A DNA stretch of 64,000 bases from Asterias rubens (GCF_902459465.1 NC_047065.1:21403828-21467827); one strand, 5' to 3'; positions 45,130-57,481 are shown, counted from the first letter of the stretch. Translations and numbers: made by a program. Notes: a model not told the origin generated them from the sequence alone.

Positions 45130-45381
45130 CTACCATCATATGTTGACCCGAATTCCTCCAAAGTACGTACATGTATGTATGTATGCACATGTACATGTAC
45201 TATGACTATATATGAATCATAGTACTATGAATATGATGTTATTATCATGCGATCGTCGTGCCTACGTGCTACCTACATCTGCAATCTGGATCGTATTTTA
45301 CATTGTATTCTGCTAAAATTATTCACCCCACAGAAAACAAAAACTGCCTGTAAATTCTTATTATGTCAAAGTTTAACTCAC

Positions 45382-45600
45382 CGGCTGCTACACACCGTGA
45401 AATTCCTACATTTGTGATTTGTTTAGTTCTTTTGTTTCCAAAAGCGAAATTTACATTGAATCATGGAGCTAATCGACAATGGATAATGTTTCGTTGGTAA
45501 CCAACAATTTTTTTGTAATAAAATAATATGATTATTATTTTAACGTTCCCGGTACTGAAGATGCATGAACGTTACAATTGAACGCACATTTTGAGATCGA
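45382..45600 (-). other. Candidate non-coding first exon of the RRM gene
   Basis: A good minus-strand donor CAGCCG|GTGAGTT lies at 45382, upstream of the coding exon acceptor at 43193. The exon would be 5'UTR only. The 5' limit is a guess. Confidence 0.3.
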
Positions 45601-47200
45601 CGTGGAAGAAGGAGACGGGTACCAGCCAGTTAAAATTTTAGGGGAACCACACCCACAAATAAACCAGTCACTAGCACAGGTTTCATCGAAATCGCTAGCA
45701 TGCTTGGGAACGCGGCTGTATTATATTATTTAGAATTAATAATAATTGTTTGATACTTGAAGAGAACCCATTTTCTAAAGATCATGATATTGATAATAAA
45801 ATTATGTCACTATTTTGTTGAGAAAATTGTCATCTAAATTATTCTGAACAACTTGTTTTAATGGGTACCTTGCAAACTAGACCCACAACAAACTTTTTTA
45901 GTCCAAGCGCCTTTGTCGTTCATACAATTTATGCACTCACAAACAACAAAAAAAACAAAAAGAAGACAAAACATAGAAAAAAAGCAACAATTGAACTAAA
46001 ATTATGTTTACTTCAATTCTACTTGCTGCGTAATGTGGCCATCAACGATCGAGCCACAGCATTCCAGAGAAAAGTTATGAAAAGAGGATTTACCGTTTTT
46101 TTTAGTGTAGTGATTTACATTTAGTGGTTTGTGGTTTGTGTGGTTAAGGCATGGAGCCATGTTTAAGGGAACACCTTGCTTAATATTTATAAAGTGAGCG
46201 AGCAACTGATGGATGTTCATAGGTTTCTTCTTTTCTATTTTAGTGTTGTTTGTTGTAAACGAGAATTCTACTTCTACTTCTACGTGGTACTCGGCAATGT
46301 CCGTAAGTCAGGATATAACGCCAAGGAATATATATTCCAAGGGGGGGGGGGGGCTCAGCTTTCTCGTGATTCAGAATACTTGGCATCAACAAATATTACC
46401 AAAAGAATCGAGATTGCGCCAGCAATAAAGAACACCCGAGACAAACCATTCATCCAGATTTGGCCGTAGTAAAACACTTGTACTATTTTGCGAATAACCA
46501 AGTTCTACCTCTACTCTCTACGACTGTTTTAGTAGAGTGTTGTTTCTTTTATTGCTCCAACAAAATTGAAACAGGTTGTTTGGTGTGTACAGAATGCGGT
46601 TACCGCGACACGAAAGATAAACAATCCATTGAAAAACACACTTGCACTTTTCCGTACAATTTCCACATCGCCCACAGTCTAGTCTAGCCTTTGGTATGCA
46701 AACAATTTGGCGGTACTTTAATGCAGATCGTACTCAATGACCTTGTAGACGGTTTCTCTGAACCAGAAATAGGTGGCTGAAAAGCTGACAATCTGATAGG
46801 TCTATTTCTTGATTGATATTGACCTGGGAGAATAACCAACCAACCAGCGGGGACAAATAATATGCAAATTATATTTCATTGTATGACTGTGACAGGCACG
46901 AGCCGTCGGCCCAAAGAAATCCAATGGCCGTGTCACACAGCTGATTATTGGGAACTGTTCATTTTACTACAGGTGAAATAAAATACGTCTATATAAATAA
47001 ACAATCATCATCATTTTCATTATCAAAAAAATAAGCCCATTTAACCATTAACAACTTTAATAATAAACTTGAAGCTAACAACAGTTTTAGTAAAACTCAT
47101 AAGAATACAACTTCCTAGCAAAAAATACCATGTTTTAAATCCCCTCTTTAACTTCACTTCCCTTCTAAACGTCTTTTACAGTCCCATTATGTCTGACGCA
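45601..47200. other. Intergenic, no gene recognised
   Basis: Between divergently oriented genes. A G-run lies at about 46342-46353. Open frames on both strands overlap and look like chance. Confidence 0.45.
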
Positions 47201-47204
47201 AGGT

Positions 47205-47481
47205 CATTCATCGGTCGGGTATCTTTTGACCGGGCCGGGTGTGCGACTTGACATGACTGGCCTCAGCTCTAGCTAGCTCTCTCTGTGGCTGGCAATGCAA
47301 GGCTCTGGCTAGGCTGCTTGGTGAGGGCTGCTGGCAACTGATGGTGGTCGGTGTGTGTAGTACACGGTGATGATGGTGATTGTCGACAGATGAATGGAAT
47401 ACCATACACAACTGGAAAGCTTTCCTCACTCAGTTTTCATTGTCTTTCCTTATTAAAACAAAACGACAGTTGTTGTTGAAA
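47205..47481 (+). other. Candidate non-coding first exon of the ataxin-1-like gene
   Basis: A GC-richer patch (CGGGCCGGGTGTGCGAC, GGCTCTGGCTAGGCTGCTTG) ends in a strong plus-strand donor GTTGAAA|GTAAGTATG at 47481. The first coding exon has an acceptor at 51513. Joining them is inference; vertebrate ATXN1 has several 5'UTR exons. Confidence 0.35.
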
Positions 47482-48084
47482 GTAAGTATGACAGTCCATT
47501 ACCTCAGGTACATTTTGGGTCTACCAGTTTGAAGTTTATTTTGTTCGTTTTACCATAAAAACGTAAAATATTTAGGTCGAAAGACAGATCGCGATTATTA
47601 TTTTTTAAGGTGCCACTCGTCGTGATGGTGTTTTACGCTACGCCCTCTCTCTCTGCAATGAATGAACTGTGAATTAATATAATAAGATACTAGCCTTGTG
47701 TTCAACCTTGCACTTTTTTTTGCAGTGTATCACATTAGGTGAGGTAAACGTAGGGAAAGTTGTTTACACATTTTGTATCGTCACTTGAAAGTTGAATAAA
47801 CATTTGTTTATTTTGTATTTTGTGGTTGTAAATCAGCTGGCCTCTGTTTTAAAATTTAATAGACAAACCAGCTGACCCATTCAAGTCAAAGCATAGAGGT
47901 TGCTCTATGGTCGTACTGAGTAGTGTAGCAGTTTCTGTCATCAAAATAGTTTCATCAACAACAAACTTTAAAAATTAAAGTATTTACAAAATTTTGGGTC
48001 CAGCAAAAACAAATTTACTCCTTACTAGAGCAGAACTTGAATGAATCTGCCCTCTACCAACTGTACTTAAAAGAAACGTTACTG

Positions 48085-48480
48085 AATTGGTAAGAAACAA
48101 AATCGTGAAAATGATCACAGATTTACGTCAAACTTACACGGTCTAATGTTCATGATAGTAGAAAACATCCCTTGAAATATTTATGACTGAAATGTCATAA
48201 TTGGTGAGAAATAAATAATCTAATTTCGCATTTGGAGTTTATCACTCAGTGAAAATGCAAAATGTGTTATCGATTTTTCACTATTTTCTCGTGACCCCAG
48301 ATGGCCGATCGATCTTAAACTTCTACTACAGGTTTGTCAGTTTATGTATATGGTGGATTACATAAACTGTGCTTACACTGCCAGCAACTATTTTGTTAGC
48401 AAAACCAATTCTGTAAAGTTTCTAGATGTAATTTGTTAACTTCAATCATGCTTTAATCAAGTCTGAACATGTTTTCTGTT
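48085..48480. repeat. Diverged relative of MITE family C
   Basis: ATCACAGATTTACGTCAAAC TTACACGGTCTAATG and GATAGTAGAAAACATCCCTT parallel the family C left arm at 57697. No clear right end or TTAA pair could be fixed. Confidence 0.4.
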
Positions 48481-48507
48481 CAATTGTAAAGAATCACTAG
48501 ATCAGAT

Positions 48508-48660
48508 CAGGGGCCGATTTCACAAAGGTCTCAAATTGATCGTAACTTCAAATCAATCGTAGTTGCTAAGTAAAGTGTGATGTCACAATACAAATCTCTA
48601 TGGTGATACTGAAAATTTGTCTTGCGATGAATTTTATTGCTTTGTGAAATCGGCCCCTGA
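48508..48660. repeat. Family G palindrome copy
   Basis: Starts AGGGGCCGATTTCACAAAGG and ends TGCTTTGTGAAATCGGCCCC. Inside, TTGATCGTAACTTC / GATTTGAAGTTACGATC-type words are partly inverted. Confidence 0.8.
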
Positions 48661-48920
48661 CCATGGACCTCCATGATCAGACAGAGAGTGAACAACAGTT
48701 ACCAGATATTGAATGTTTGGCAGATAGTTTGTTTAAATTCATTTCATGTGCATGTATTCATAAAAAAATGTGTATATCTTTGTGTATGTATTTTACTCTG
48801 CTATGTCAAGTTCATGCATTTTGGCCCCCGGGCTGCAGCATGAATAAGGAAACAAAAGGGTAGCGACGAGCTCTTGAATCGGCCGTTTAAAACCAACAGG
48901 GTCGTGGCCGTGCGATAAAG

Positions 48921-49054
48921 GGACAACTTTCTGTATGGCGCCACCACTTTTTTACTCATTTTTTACAAAAAGGGATATATCTCGTTGAGGTGAACTAGAT
49001 ACTATATTATTTCATATCGCATGAAAAAGTGGTGGCGCCATATGGAAACTTTTC
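48921..49054. mobile_element. Hairpin MITE family D copy with near 9-bp TSD
   Basis: ACAACTTTCTGTATGGCGCC to GGCGCCATATGGAAACTTTT. Flanks CGATAAAGG (left) and CGATAAATG (right) match 8 of 9. Confidence 0.85.
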
Positions 49055-49825
49055 CCGATAAATGCCCAAGCTGACAGTTCAGCAAAATTGCTTTGTGAAG
49101 TGCATTAATAATAAGGGGGAAAAAAAGAGTTGGAGATGATTTCTTAAACGGCTGCATAAATTGACACCATGCGTAAGCTTGCGCACCATGTTGTATCGCA
49201 ATAGCAATTGGTGCCCTCTCACTCTTCTTTGATCTTGTGATGTATCAGCGCTCAAATTTGTTACTATAGAGAGCACTCAAAGTAGTCAACCTTGGGAGCC
49301 AATCAATTATAGTTTCTCAGTGTTACATGGTAATAACAGGTATCGATACAGGCACTGCTAAGCATAGTTGTGATGATTGTAACCCATTGGTCCCCGACTA
49401 GAACTTTGTTTTTTGTTGTAACAAAAATTGCAAGTTGCCCTATGCCAATGAGCTAGCATTAACAATCGGCAGATATTGTATTGTTCCATTTAACCAACTG
49501 TGTTGTAGCTTATGCCACACTCTTGTGATTGTTTGCAGCTAAGTAACTATCCAAGACAATCCTATCCCTGCCTGATGCAAATTAAACATCGCCAGTAGTT
49601 GTTATAGCGCCCTCTTGCTTAGGCTTGTCTTTGTTTACGTTCGCCATCTTTGTAGTTGCGTTTTACTCCGTCTGTAATAAAAGTCCTTTTGTATTTAAGC
49701 ATTCTAATTGGTATTCTGCTGTGGCTACCTTGTGTTGTTGCATCCATCTCTCTACTTTGGCACATCTATTAAACTGTTGCAGTACCCACTGCTGAAACAT
49801 AGGATTTAAACTGCCTCTAGCTACA
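49055..49825. other. No recognisable feature
   Basis: Non-coding sequence between a family D element and a SINE; probably an intron of the ataxin-1-like transcription unit if the upstream exon is real. Confidence 0.4.
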
Positions 49826-50112
49826 GGGCTATCTCGGTGGTCTAGTTAGTATGACCATAGAGAAAGTACAACGGTATGACACTCAGGCCTGATACTTCAC
49901 TGAGGCAATGAAGGCAATTGCTTCCATGCCCTTGGTAGTTGCCTTGGTGCCTTTGAAATGCTCCAGTAGAAATTCACATTTTCTTCATAGGGTGCCCTTT
50001 TCCGAGGAGAAAATCCCTTGGTACCTTGCCCTTTCAAAAACAAAGCATACAGGCCTGGACACTGCTCTAGAATTGCAAAGGACGTGGGTTCGAATCCCAC
50101 CCGAATACTTAG
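49826..50112 (+). mobile_element. tRNA-type SINE interrupted by a family F element
   Basis: The SINE head GGCTATCTCGGTGGTCTAGT is separated from its continuation ACACTGCTCTAGAATTGCAA and the B-box GTGGGTTCGAATCCCACCCG. The intervening 49887-50058 is a family F copy (AGGCCTGATACTTCACTGAG to AAGCATACAGGCCTG). GACACT stands on both sides of the insertion, consistent with a 6-bp target duplication. Confidence 0.85.
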
Positions 50113-50533
50113 TATACACACATCAATGTACATGTATACCAAAAATGAATATCCAAGGCAAGATGTACTTTATTACATTTATTTTAACCCCTTTCTCCGT
50201 AGGATAAGCTGAGGTTGCACAATGAAGAGCCCAAAGTCCAGAACATGATGAGATGACATGCATGAAGTTGCACTGTCGTAGTTTAGTGTCTAGAGCAAGT
50301 GAAGAGTGTCAGAGGGAGAATGCTAGTTAGCATTATAATTGGCTAGATACATTGTTCCCCGCCCCCTTGCTGCATTCACTGATCACAAAGTCATCTGTTG
50401 TGACAATTTGCATTCTGAATAATGTTGCCAATCAGTGTATACACTACAGAAAAACGTGCCCAATGGATGTCTGGTTAGTTTTTATGATGAAAGACATGAT
50501 TGTAAATACTATGCGCATTATATCAGAGGATAC

Positions 50534-50916
50534 TTAAAGCCATTGGACACTTTCGGTAAACAGTATTGTCCAAGGTCCACACTTCGTGTATCACAACATC
50601 TATATAAAATAACAAACCTGTAAAAATTTAGGCTCAATCGGTCATCGGAGTCGGGAGGAAATAACGGGAAAACCCACCCTTGTTTCTGCACTTTTCTTTG
50701 TGTCATGACATGTGTTCAAAATAAATTTGTAATTCTCGCTATCGAAAATTGATATTGTTTTAATGTTTTCTCAAAAAGTAAAGCATTTGATGGAATAATA
50801 TTTCAAGAGAAGTCTTTCACCATTACCTCTGTAAACCCTGTTAGTTATTTGTTAGTCTGTGAATTTTTTATTTTTTTTTTTTTTTTTTCTGTACCGAAAG
50901 TGTATAATGGCTTTAA
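50534..50916 (+). mobile_element. MITE family B copy 4
   Basis: TTAA|AGCCATTGGACACTTTCGG and CGAAAGTGTATAATGGCT|TTAA. The T-run near the right end is expanded to over 20 bases. Confidence 0.92.
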
Positions 50917-51624
50917 ACTGTAAAAGCTAAATTTTAGCAGATGTATTTGTGCGGTCGTTGAACTGGCATTTATCCAACTGTACTCTTGGTTGGGAAGACT
51001 GATAAATGTCAGGAGACTATATCCATGGCCCTTAATGAATTGAATGGGATTGGATTACAACTTTTGGCAACTTGCCATTTATTCATTTTATTACTTCATT
51101 ATGGAGATAGGTGCAGACTTTATTTTATTATTTCTTTCCATCCTTACTCCCCTCCCTCGAACCAAACTACATGTAATCCTCGTGAACAGTCCTTTACCAT
51201 GCTGACAACATCCTTGTCTAGTCCCTGGCCCTGTGTGCTATGATAATAATGCATTTGGCTTGTGGCTCAAATCTGAACCAGAAATGGACCAGACTAATAA
51301 TTGTTATGGCGCTTTTCACACCCAAAGGGCATCTCAAAGCACTTCCATTTACCCCTGGTATTTGTTCACACTAAGGTAGTGCATACGTGAAATACATACA
51401 TTGTTACTATTTTAAACAGGTTTGCAATATTAAATCTTTAATTTCTGCGAAGAAAATTGTAAAAACAACAAAAACTTCAAAAAATTGTTTGTTTGATCGT
51501 TTTGCTAATCAACAGTTGCACCTATACTCGAAGACGGCCATGCTATTGCCAATCCACCAGGTCAGTGTGTATGTGATGTGTGGTGGCCCGATCGGCCAAC
51601 AACCCCCTCTGGATTCTGAACAGC

Positions 51625-54600
51625 ATGTCCCATCAAGGATCTGGCAGTGAGCACGAAGACATTGATCTGAGTAAGACAGGGTACCATGCAGGATTCCCAA
51701 GACAAGGTAAATTAAAATACAAAGGTTGTGTGTGGGCTCTGACTGTGGCCAGACTAAGCTTTCACTTTCAGCTATTTTCCCAAAGGTCATATTACCCCAT
51801 TACAGATGACTTGATCACATACACATGTACTTCATCACCTGCTACATTGTAGTACAGCGTTTCATTCATGCATTTTTTCAGTAACATTTATTTCAATTAC
51901 TTTATGTTTGCACTCACCAGCTACATGTAGGCTTAGTTTTTTGTTGTATTAATACCAGACTTTGTGGGTTTGAAATATATGATATGTACATGAAGCTGTG
52001 GGTACAACAATGTACATGTACACATATTAACATAATTTCCATACTATTTTTCTGTGAAAATCATTTTGCAAACAATATGAAATGTTGATCCAGTCTTCCT
52101 TCTATTTGTTATCTTTGCAAAATGACATCAAAGTTTATTTTATCTTTTTTTTACACACCTACTGGTACAAGCAGTCACGGATAGACCCACATACAAACAA
52201 AGTGTACATGTAGAAGCACACAATGTGCGAAGCCCTGACAAATTTTTCACAGTTGAACAGTTGATTACATGTACGTTACATATCATCTGCATTGGATGCA
52301 TTGGATGCCTTATTAATGAACTTTATCACTGTAGCTGTACTGATGACATCACAGTTTGTTGAATTAAGCCCTTTTCACACGACAAAGTCAAACTAGGGTC
52401 CTTGGTCCCCGGTGCCAGTTGTCTTGACCAAGGACGTTAGTCAAACTCAAACAGGACCTTTCACACGGCGCAGAAACCAACGTCCCGTGTCTCAGAACAT
52501 TCGCCTTTTGTGGTGCTAAAGGTCAACATTGTTCATCGCCATTTCACTGATATCCGCATCGCCAACGTATGTACCAATCATTTTTCTGCACTGTCGTGAA
52601 TCGGCGGCCCCTAACAAAGATTTTTGTTTTTAGACGAAGAATGAACGTGTAGTTGAGTTGCTCGAACCATTCACTCATGCTCCGACCACCAATTCCAAAC
52701 AGAAAATGTAACAATCGATTATAAACTGGGGAGTGCAGATTCTTACCGATGAATGTTGTCATAAATCTGGCACGCATTTTGTTGCACACTGAAGTTTTTT
52801 TATATAAATATGTCGTTCTATGCTCGATCATGAAACTTATCGAACGAATGCTACGTAGGCCTACTCCTAGAACTATGCTGGAATTTCAGGGAAAATCAAA
52901 TTGATTTTCGAGAGTGAACTTTTTGAAACATGTCTCAACGATCTCATGCTAAACATTGAAAACTTGCTCTCTTGAAGGAGTCATGCACACGTTCTCATAA
53001 ACATGCTCAAAGGTTTAACGTTATCGTACAACGGGGTCGAACATCTTGATTTTCTTGCACTATGTGTTTCTTCTTGCGCGCATGCGTAGTAGCTCCAGCC
53101 ACACCAGGGTCCTTCGTTACGCAAGCAATGTTCATTCACACAGCACACACGGGCGATCGTGGTATAATTTTCACAACGTTGTGTTTTCAAGACGGAGGTC
53201 TGGACCTTGGTCTTAAAAAGACCACGGACCCGTGCCTATTTAAGCAGAGGTACCTTTCACACGATGTGGATTAAACAACGTTGTGTTCTTAAGACCAAGG
53301 ACCCCCTGCTTATTTTCCTCGTGTGAAAAGGCCTTTACAATGCTTTTAGTGCTGTAACTGGGTACTAAGCTTGGGCGATACCACGATATTATCGAATATC
53401 GCGATATTAATTTGGACACGATTTCGATATCGGATCGATTTGGTTTTAATCGAAATATCGCGATATTGCGATATCGCGATATCGATCAAGTATCGCGATG
53501 TATTTCCTAGCTGAGACATCTTGCACCCCATAGGTTTGGAGTAAAACCAGATGAATAGGTCATTAGAACACCTCTCTTATGCTATGACTGTCTCTTCTAC
53601 AACTTTCATTGGGAGTTTGAAGACTGATGATGTCAAATTTAATTAATCGCGATTATATCGAATATCTCGATATATTGTCGGCGATATATCGTGAATAAAA
53701 TAAATCTATATCGCCCAAGCTTACTGGGTACTGCATTTCAGACAATTTTCCAGCAATGCAACTGCAAACTGTGATGTCAACTACATGCAAGGTCTTATTG
53801 AGTTCTAGTCAGACTAAAGACCATGTCATCACACGAGGCAATTGACCTGTAGGCAACCAGCTCTTGGCAATCTCCAGTTTTCTCAAGACACAGTTAGAAG
53901 AAGACTATATCTTGTGCTGCCAAAGTCTTCATTTTTATACACCGTGTATAATGGTTGCCTCCAAGTTGTATGGAAATATTGCCCTGTGTGACATGACCTT
54001 AGGCTTACAGTGTACAGATCCCCCAAAACGGTATGTAACAGTGTTACCAAGAAGCTGGTGATCAAATCTCAAAGTTGACTGTGTTTTCAGTTGGTGTTTT
54101 GGGGAGGTTTTGTTTTTGCACCTACCCAGATTTAACCTAGATTTACCCATCATTTTCAAAATTGAAAGCCACTTTACAGTTTACCTAATGTTATCATTGT
54201 TTTTGAACATAAACAAGACGCTTACTTATTCATCAATTTACCCACTGTGGAAATTTATTTACCTCTAGAATCAACGCTTGTCATCTATAAGTGGGAAAGT
54301 GTTGCTGGTGGATGTGACTCGCAAGGGTCTAATACGTGTACAAGTAGATAATAGAAATTACACACATTGTTTTATTCATTTTCATATTTTACACTTTGAA
54401 AGAAAGAATAGTGCATTTTAGAATGATTCCTAATTGTCGATCAACATTTTCTCGAACCCCAGGTGTGCCACCACAGTATCAAGCAACAGACATAGTGCAT
54501 CCAGCTACCTCAGAAACACCACATCATCCTTCAAGACCTCCAAACTTCCTCCAACCATGGAGACTCGAGCACCGTTCGGGCCAAGTCGTCTTGGAGAGAA

Positions 54601-57481
54601 CCTACACTGCCACACCTGAGAGGAACCGGGATCCTTCAATGGGAAATAAGAGTGCCTCAAGTGTTAATTCAGACAAGGGATCAGCCCCAGTGGGGAACAC
54701 CCATGCTGCAAAGGATAAGGATGAGAGGACGATAGTGGATACTAAAAGGGGATTGACGGAAGTAGCTAGAGGTAGTCATGATGGAGCAGAGAGTAGAGTG
54801 GCCAACGTTAGCCACCCTGTTGTCCTACCACACAGCAGCGACTGGCTTAGACATAATGTAAGCCACACTCAGACACAGCCACCTACATCCGTAGCTGTGC
54901 CTCTAGTCACGCCAGCTGCTCTAGCCGACATGGGTCATCTGTATAAACTACCCACCTCAGCAACACCAAGCCAACCTAAGATTTATTCCTCTGGGATTTT
55001 TAATCCATTGTATACGTTGACCTCGACAACAGCACTTCAGTATTCATCATACGTCAGCCCGTCTACCGTCACGTACAGCCCGTATATTAGCGGATACCCT
55101 GTTACCTACCCTGTGGTTGCGCAGGGCAGTGTTGGATCCGGCCCCTACACAACTGTGGAATCATATTCAGCTATGTTGGCTAGTATGGGAAGTCAAGTCC
55201 AACAGGCACAAGGTGCCCAAGTACCAATATCAACTTACTTACCCTCGGGGGTTATACCTCTACCCTATGGTTCGCAACTAACACATGGTATTACCAATTT
55301 AAGTTTGTTACCAAAAAGCAGTGGGCAGGACTCGGTACCTACTGTAGGATACCTTAATCAACAGCAGCTACAGACAGCCCCTGGTGTTCTTCCAAGCGGA
55401 CAAGTGTTTACGGGGATAGTACCTATAGGTGGTAGTTTACTTACCTTACCTCCTAGATCGGAGGCAGAGTCCAACAGGCCTGAACCATCCCAGGAGAAAG
55501 AACAGGAACACAATCAAAGTGCCAATTTACGGATAGTAAAACGTGAAGAAGATGAACGAAATATGCAGCGAGAACCAGAAGCCTTACCATTCCTCAGGCA
55601 GACTTATTCAATACAACCTGACAACCCTCAAAATAGAAGTACACCGAAAGCTGCACCTGTAGTGAGTGCCCCTACAGTGGATTACAAAGACAGGCATGCG
55701 TATCATGAAACGAGCACACGTCACGAGTCCATCATAATGACTGTCACAATACCAAGTGATAAATCACGGCAAACTGGAGCCAAAGATACAAATCCTGTCT
55801 ACGCTTCAGGAGAGCACCAACAGTGGAGTGGTGCGAGCTACAACCAACCAACTGACGATCAGGACGCCGTTTCTTACCACCAATCTGCCCCGTCATCATC
55901 AGTCCAGCATTCTCCACAGGTCCGGTTCCAACTGAGCCCTTCCCCGCACGCCAGGCCCTCTTCGACTGTCTCCCACATCCCCTCATCGGATAGCCAGGAT
56001 GTCGAGTTAGTACCAATGCCCTCTGACCCCAGGACTTATTCAGTGGCAGTATCCGCTGACCATCGCCCTGCACAGACCCAAGAGGTCATGGTTCATACTT
56101 CTGCGTTAGAACCAGATAGAACCCCAATGCATAACCTCATGGCAGCGCCACAGATTTCGGCTCCTTCCTTCTCCAACATACCATCGTACTTCACCCGTGG
56201 ATCTGTTATTCAGCTTGCCAGCGGGGAGTTGAAGCGAGTTGAAGACATGAGAACTGAGGACTTTGTTCACAGCGCTGACATGTGTGGCGGACTTAAAATT
56301 GACTCCAGTACTGTGGTACGAATCAATGAACATGTGGATAATGGTGTAGCACTTATAAGCTTCTTGGTTGGTGAACACAAGGCACAGGTAAACAAATCTC
56401 GTTACTGGATCTACCCTTTGTAAAGAAGCAGTGTTTATAAACTTTTACATTAACCATGGAGGAAGAAATAGATTTGGCCTAACCCTTTGTTTCCCACGAC
56501 GATGCGACTGACAATCAAAAACCTGCCAAACCTGAAAAATTGCTTCGGTTTGACCGAATCAAGGTGAAGCAGTCCATATTTTCTTTAAAGAAAAAAACCC
56601 CCTTGATGCACTTTATGAGACTGTTTGTTTATCGTTACTTTGTCTATTGACAGGTTTTTACTGTCACTAAAATATTCTCAAAATTTTGTCTAAATATTTC
56701 TGTGTTACAGGTATCCTTAGAAGCTCCAATGGAACATCCGTTCTTTGTTTTCGGTCAAGGCTGGTCAGCGGTGAAACCAGGACGCTCCCTCAAGAGTTAT
56801 AACCTCGGCTGCCATAAACTGGCCGTCGGTGACGTGTGTGTATCGTTAACGGTTAAGGACAAGCATGGTAGATGGCCCCCTCAAACGCAGCAGCTAGAGG
56901 AGCCGTTGGTTCAGCATCAACCTCCACCTCAGCAAAAGCAGTCTCAAAAACAATCGCCACAACAAATTCCAGTGCAAGCCGTTTTTTCGGGTAGCTCAAA
57001 AGAAATACATGTATCACCCTCTTGGCCCTTGGAGCCTAAACGTCCTCGACTTGAACCAGTCCAGGAGGATAGTAGTGACTGGCGAGGCGGCACGGACCCC
57101 AGACCGGACATGACATGGCAGCATGAATCCCCTCGGCAGCATGAGTCTCTTCGACAGCGTGAGTCCCCTCAACACCGCAGCCATCCTGAGCCCCCTCCAT
57201 CCTCGTATACATTTGCGGTTCCTCCGCCTGTGAGCAGAAGTTTCATGCCAGCAGAACAGAACCCTGCTAAGTTCATGCAGGGAACTGATAGCAATGCAAA
57301 TACTGTCTTGATACGGACTACAGACACCTTGGCCGGGGGGAAAGGGGACAGGCCAACCCCACGGTCAGACAAGCCTCTACAGCCGCTCAAACGACGATGG
57401 TCTGACCCGATGCATATGGCACAGTTGGCTGCAGATCAAGAACGACACGCTAACACTACTAAAGCCACTGATCCTCATTAA
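51625..57481 (+). CDS. ATXN1: Ataxin-1 / ATXN1L homologue (three coding exons)
   Basis: Coding exons: 51625-51706, 54463-56387, 56711-57481 (phases 1 and 0; GT-AG), giving 925 aa. Ataxin-1 proteins are nuclear co-repressor partners (Capicua in vertebrates and flies). Exon 1 encodes MSHQGSGSEHEDIDLSKTGY; it joins as PRQGVPPQYQ across a phase-1 intron, and its acceptor context is good. The middle is a long Ser/Pro/Gln-rich, disordered region with VESYSAMLASMGSQ, parallel to human LEAYSTLLANMGS. The AXH domain spans about residues 595-720: YFTRGSVIQLASGELKRVED, GGLKIDSSTVVRI, then across the last junction HPFFVFGQGWSAVKPGR and KLAVGDVCVSLT. GGLKIDSSTVV is closest to ATXN1L. Near the C terminus LKRRWSDP (Ser about 900) matches the ataxin-1 NLS, 14-3-3 and U2AF-binding motif KRRWSAP. 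There is no long polyQ tract, only Q-rich segments in exon 3. An in-frame ATG at 54423 is the alternative start if exon 1 is not used. Confidence 0.93.
52372..53338. mobile_element. Non-autonomous DNA transposon, about 960 bp, with long inverted ends
   Basis: Left end AAGCCCTTTTCACACGACAA and right end CCTCGTGTGAAAAGGCCTTT are inverted repeats. Near them AGGGTCCTTGGTC and GACCAAGGACCCC are also inverted. Subterminal CCTTTCACACGGCGCAG and TACCTTTCACACGATGTGG repeat the motif. Minus-strand open frames of up to 95 codons inside lack a recognisable transposase signature. It lies in the ataxin-1-like intron 1. Confidence 0.75.
53368..53724. mobile_element. ATATCG-rich palindromic element
   Basis: Ends AAGCTTGGGCGATACCACGA and TATATCGCCCAAGCTT are inverted. 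Long runs of ATATCG/CGATAT words fill both flanks (53385-53500 and 53645-53700), giving many self-complementary blocks. It is in intron 1 of the ataxin-1-like gene. Confidence 0.8.

Larger units (their letters stand above)
43193..45381. other. 5' intron of the RRM gene; no coding exon seen
   Basis: A/T-rich sequence. Two related blocks at about 44150-44180 and 44230-44290 share AATAAATAGGA/CAATAAACAAAA words. A degenerate array of GTCAACTCGTACCCA occupies 44764-44920. No other exon was recognised. Confidence 0.4.

Noticed and set aside
54396-54422. Nine extra codons before the ATG at 54423 in the ataxin-1-like frame
   Set aside because: The first codon there is TTG, not a usual nuclear start in animals; the acceptor at 54463 with phase-matched exon 51625-51706 explains the N terminus better.
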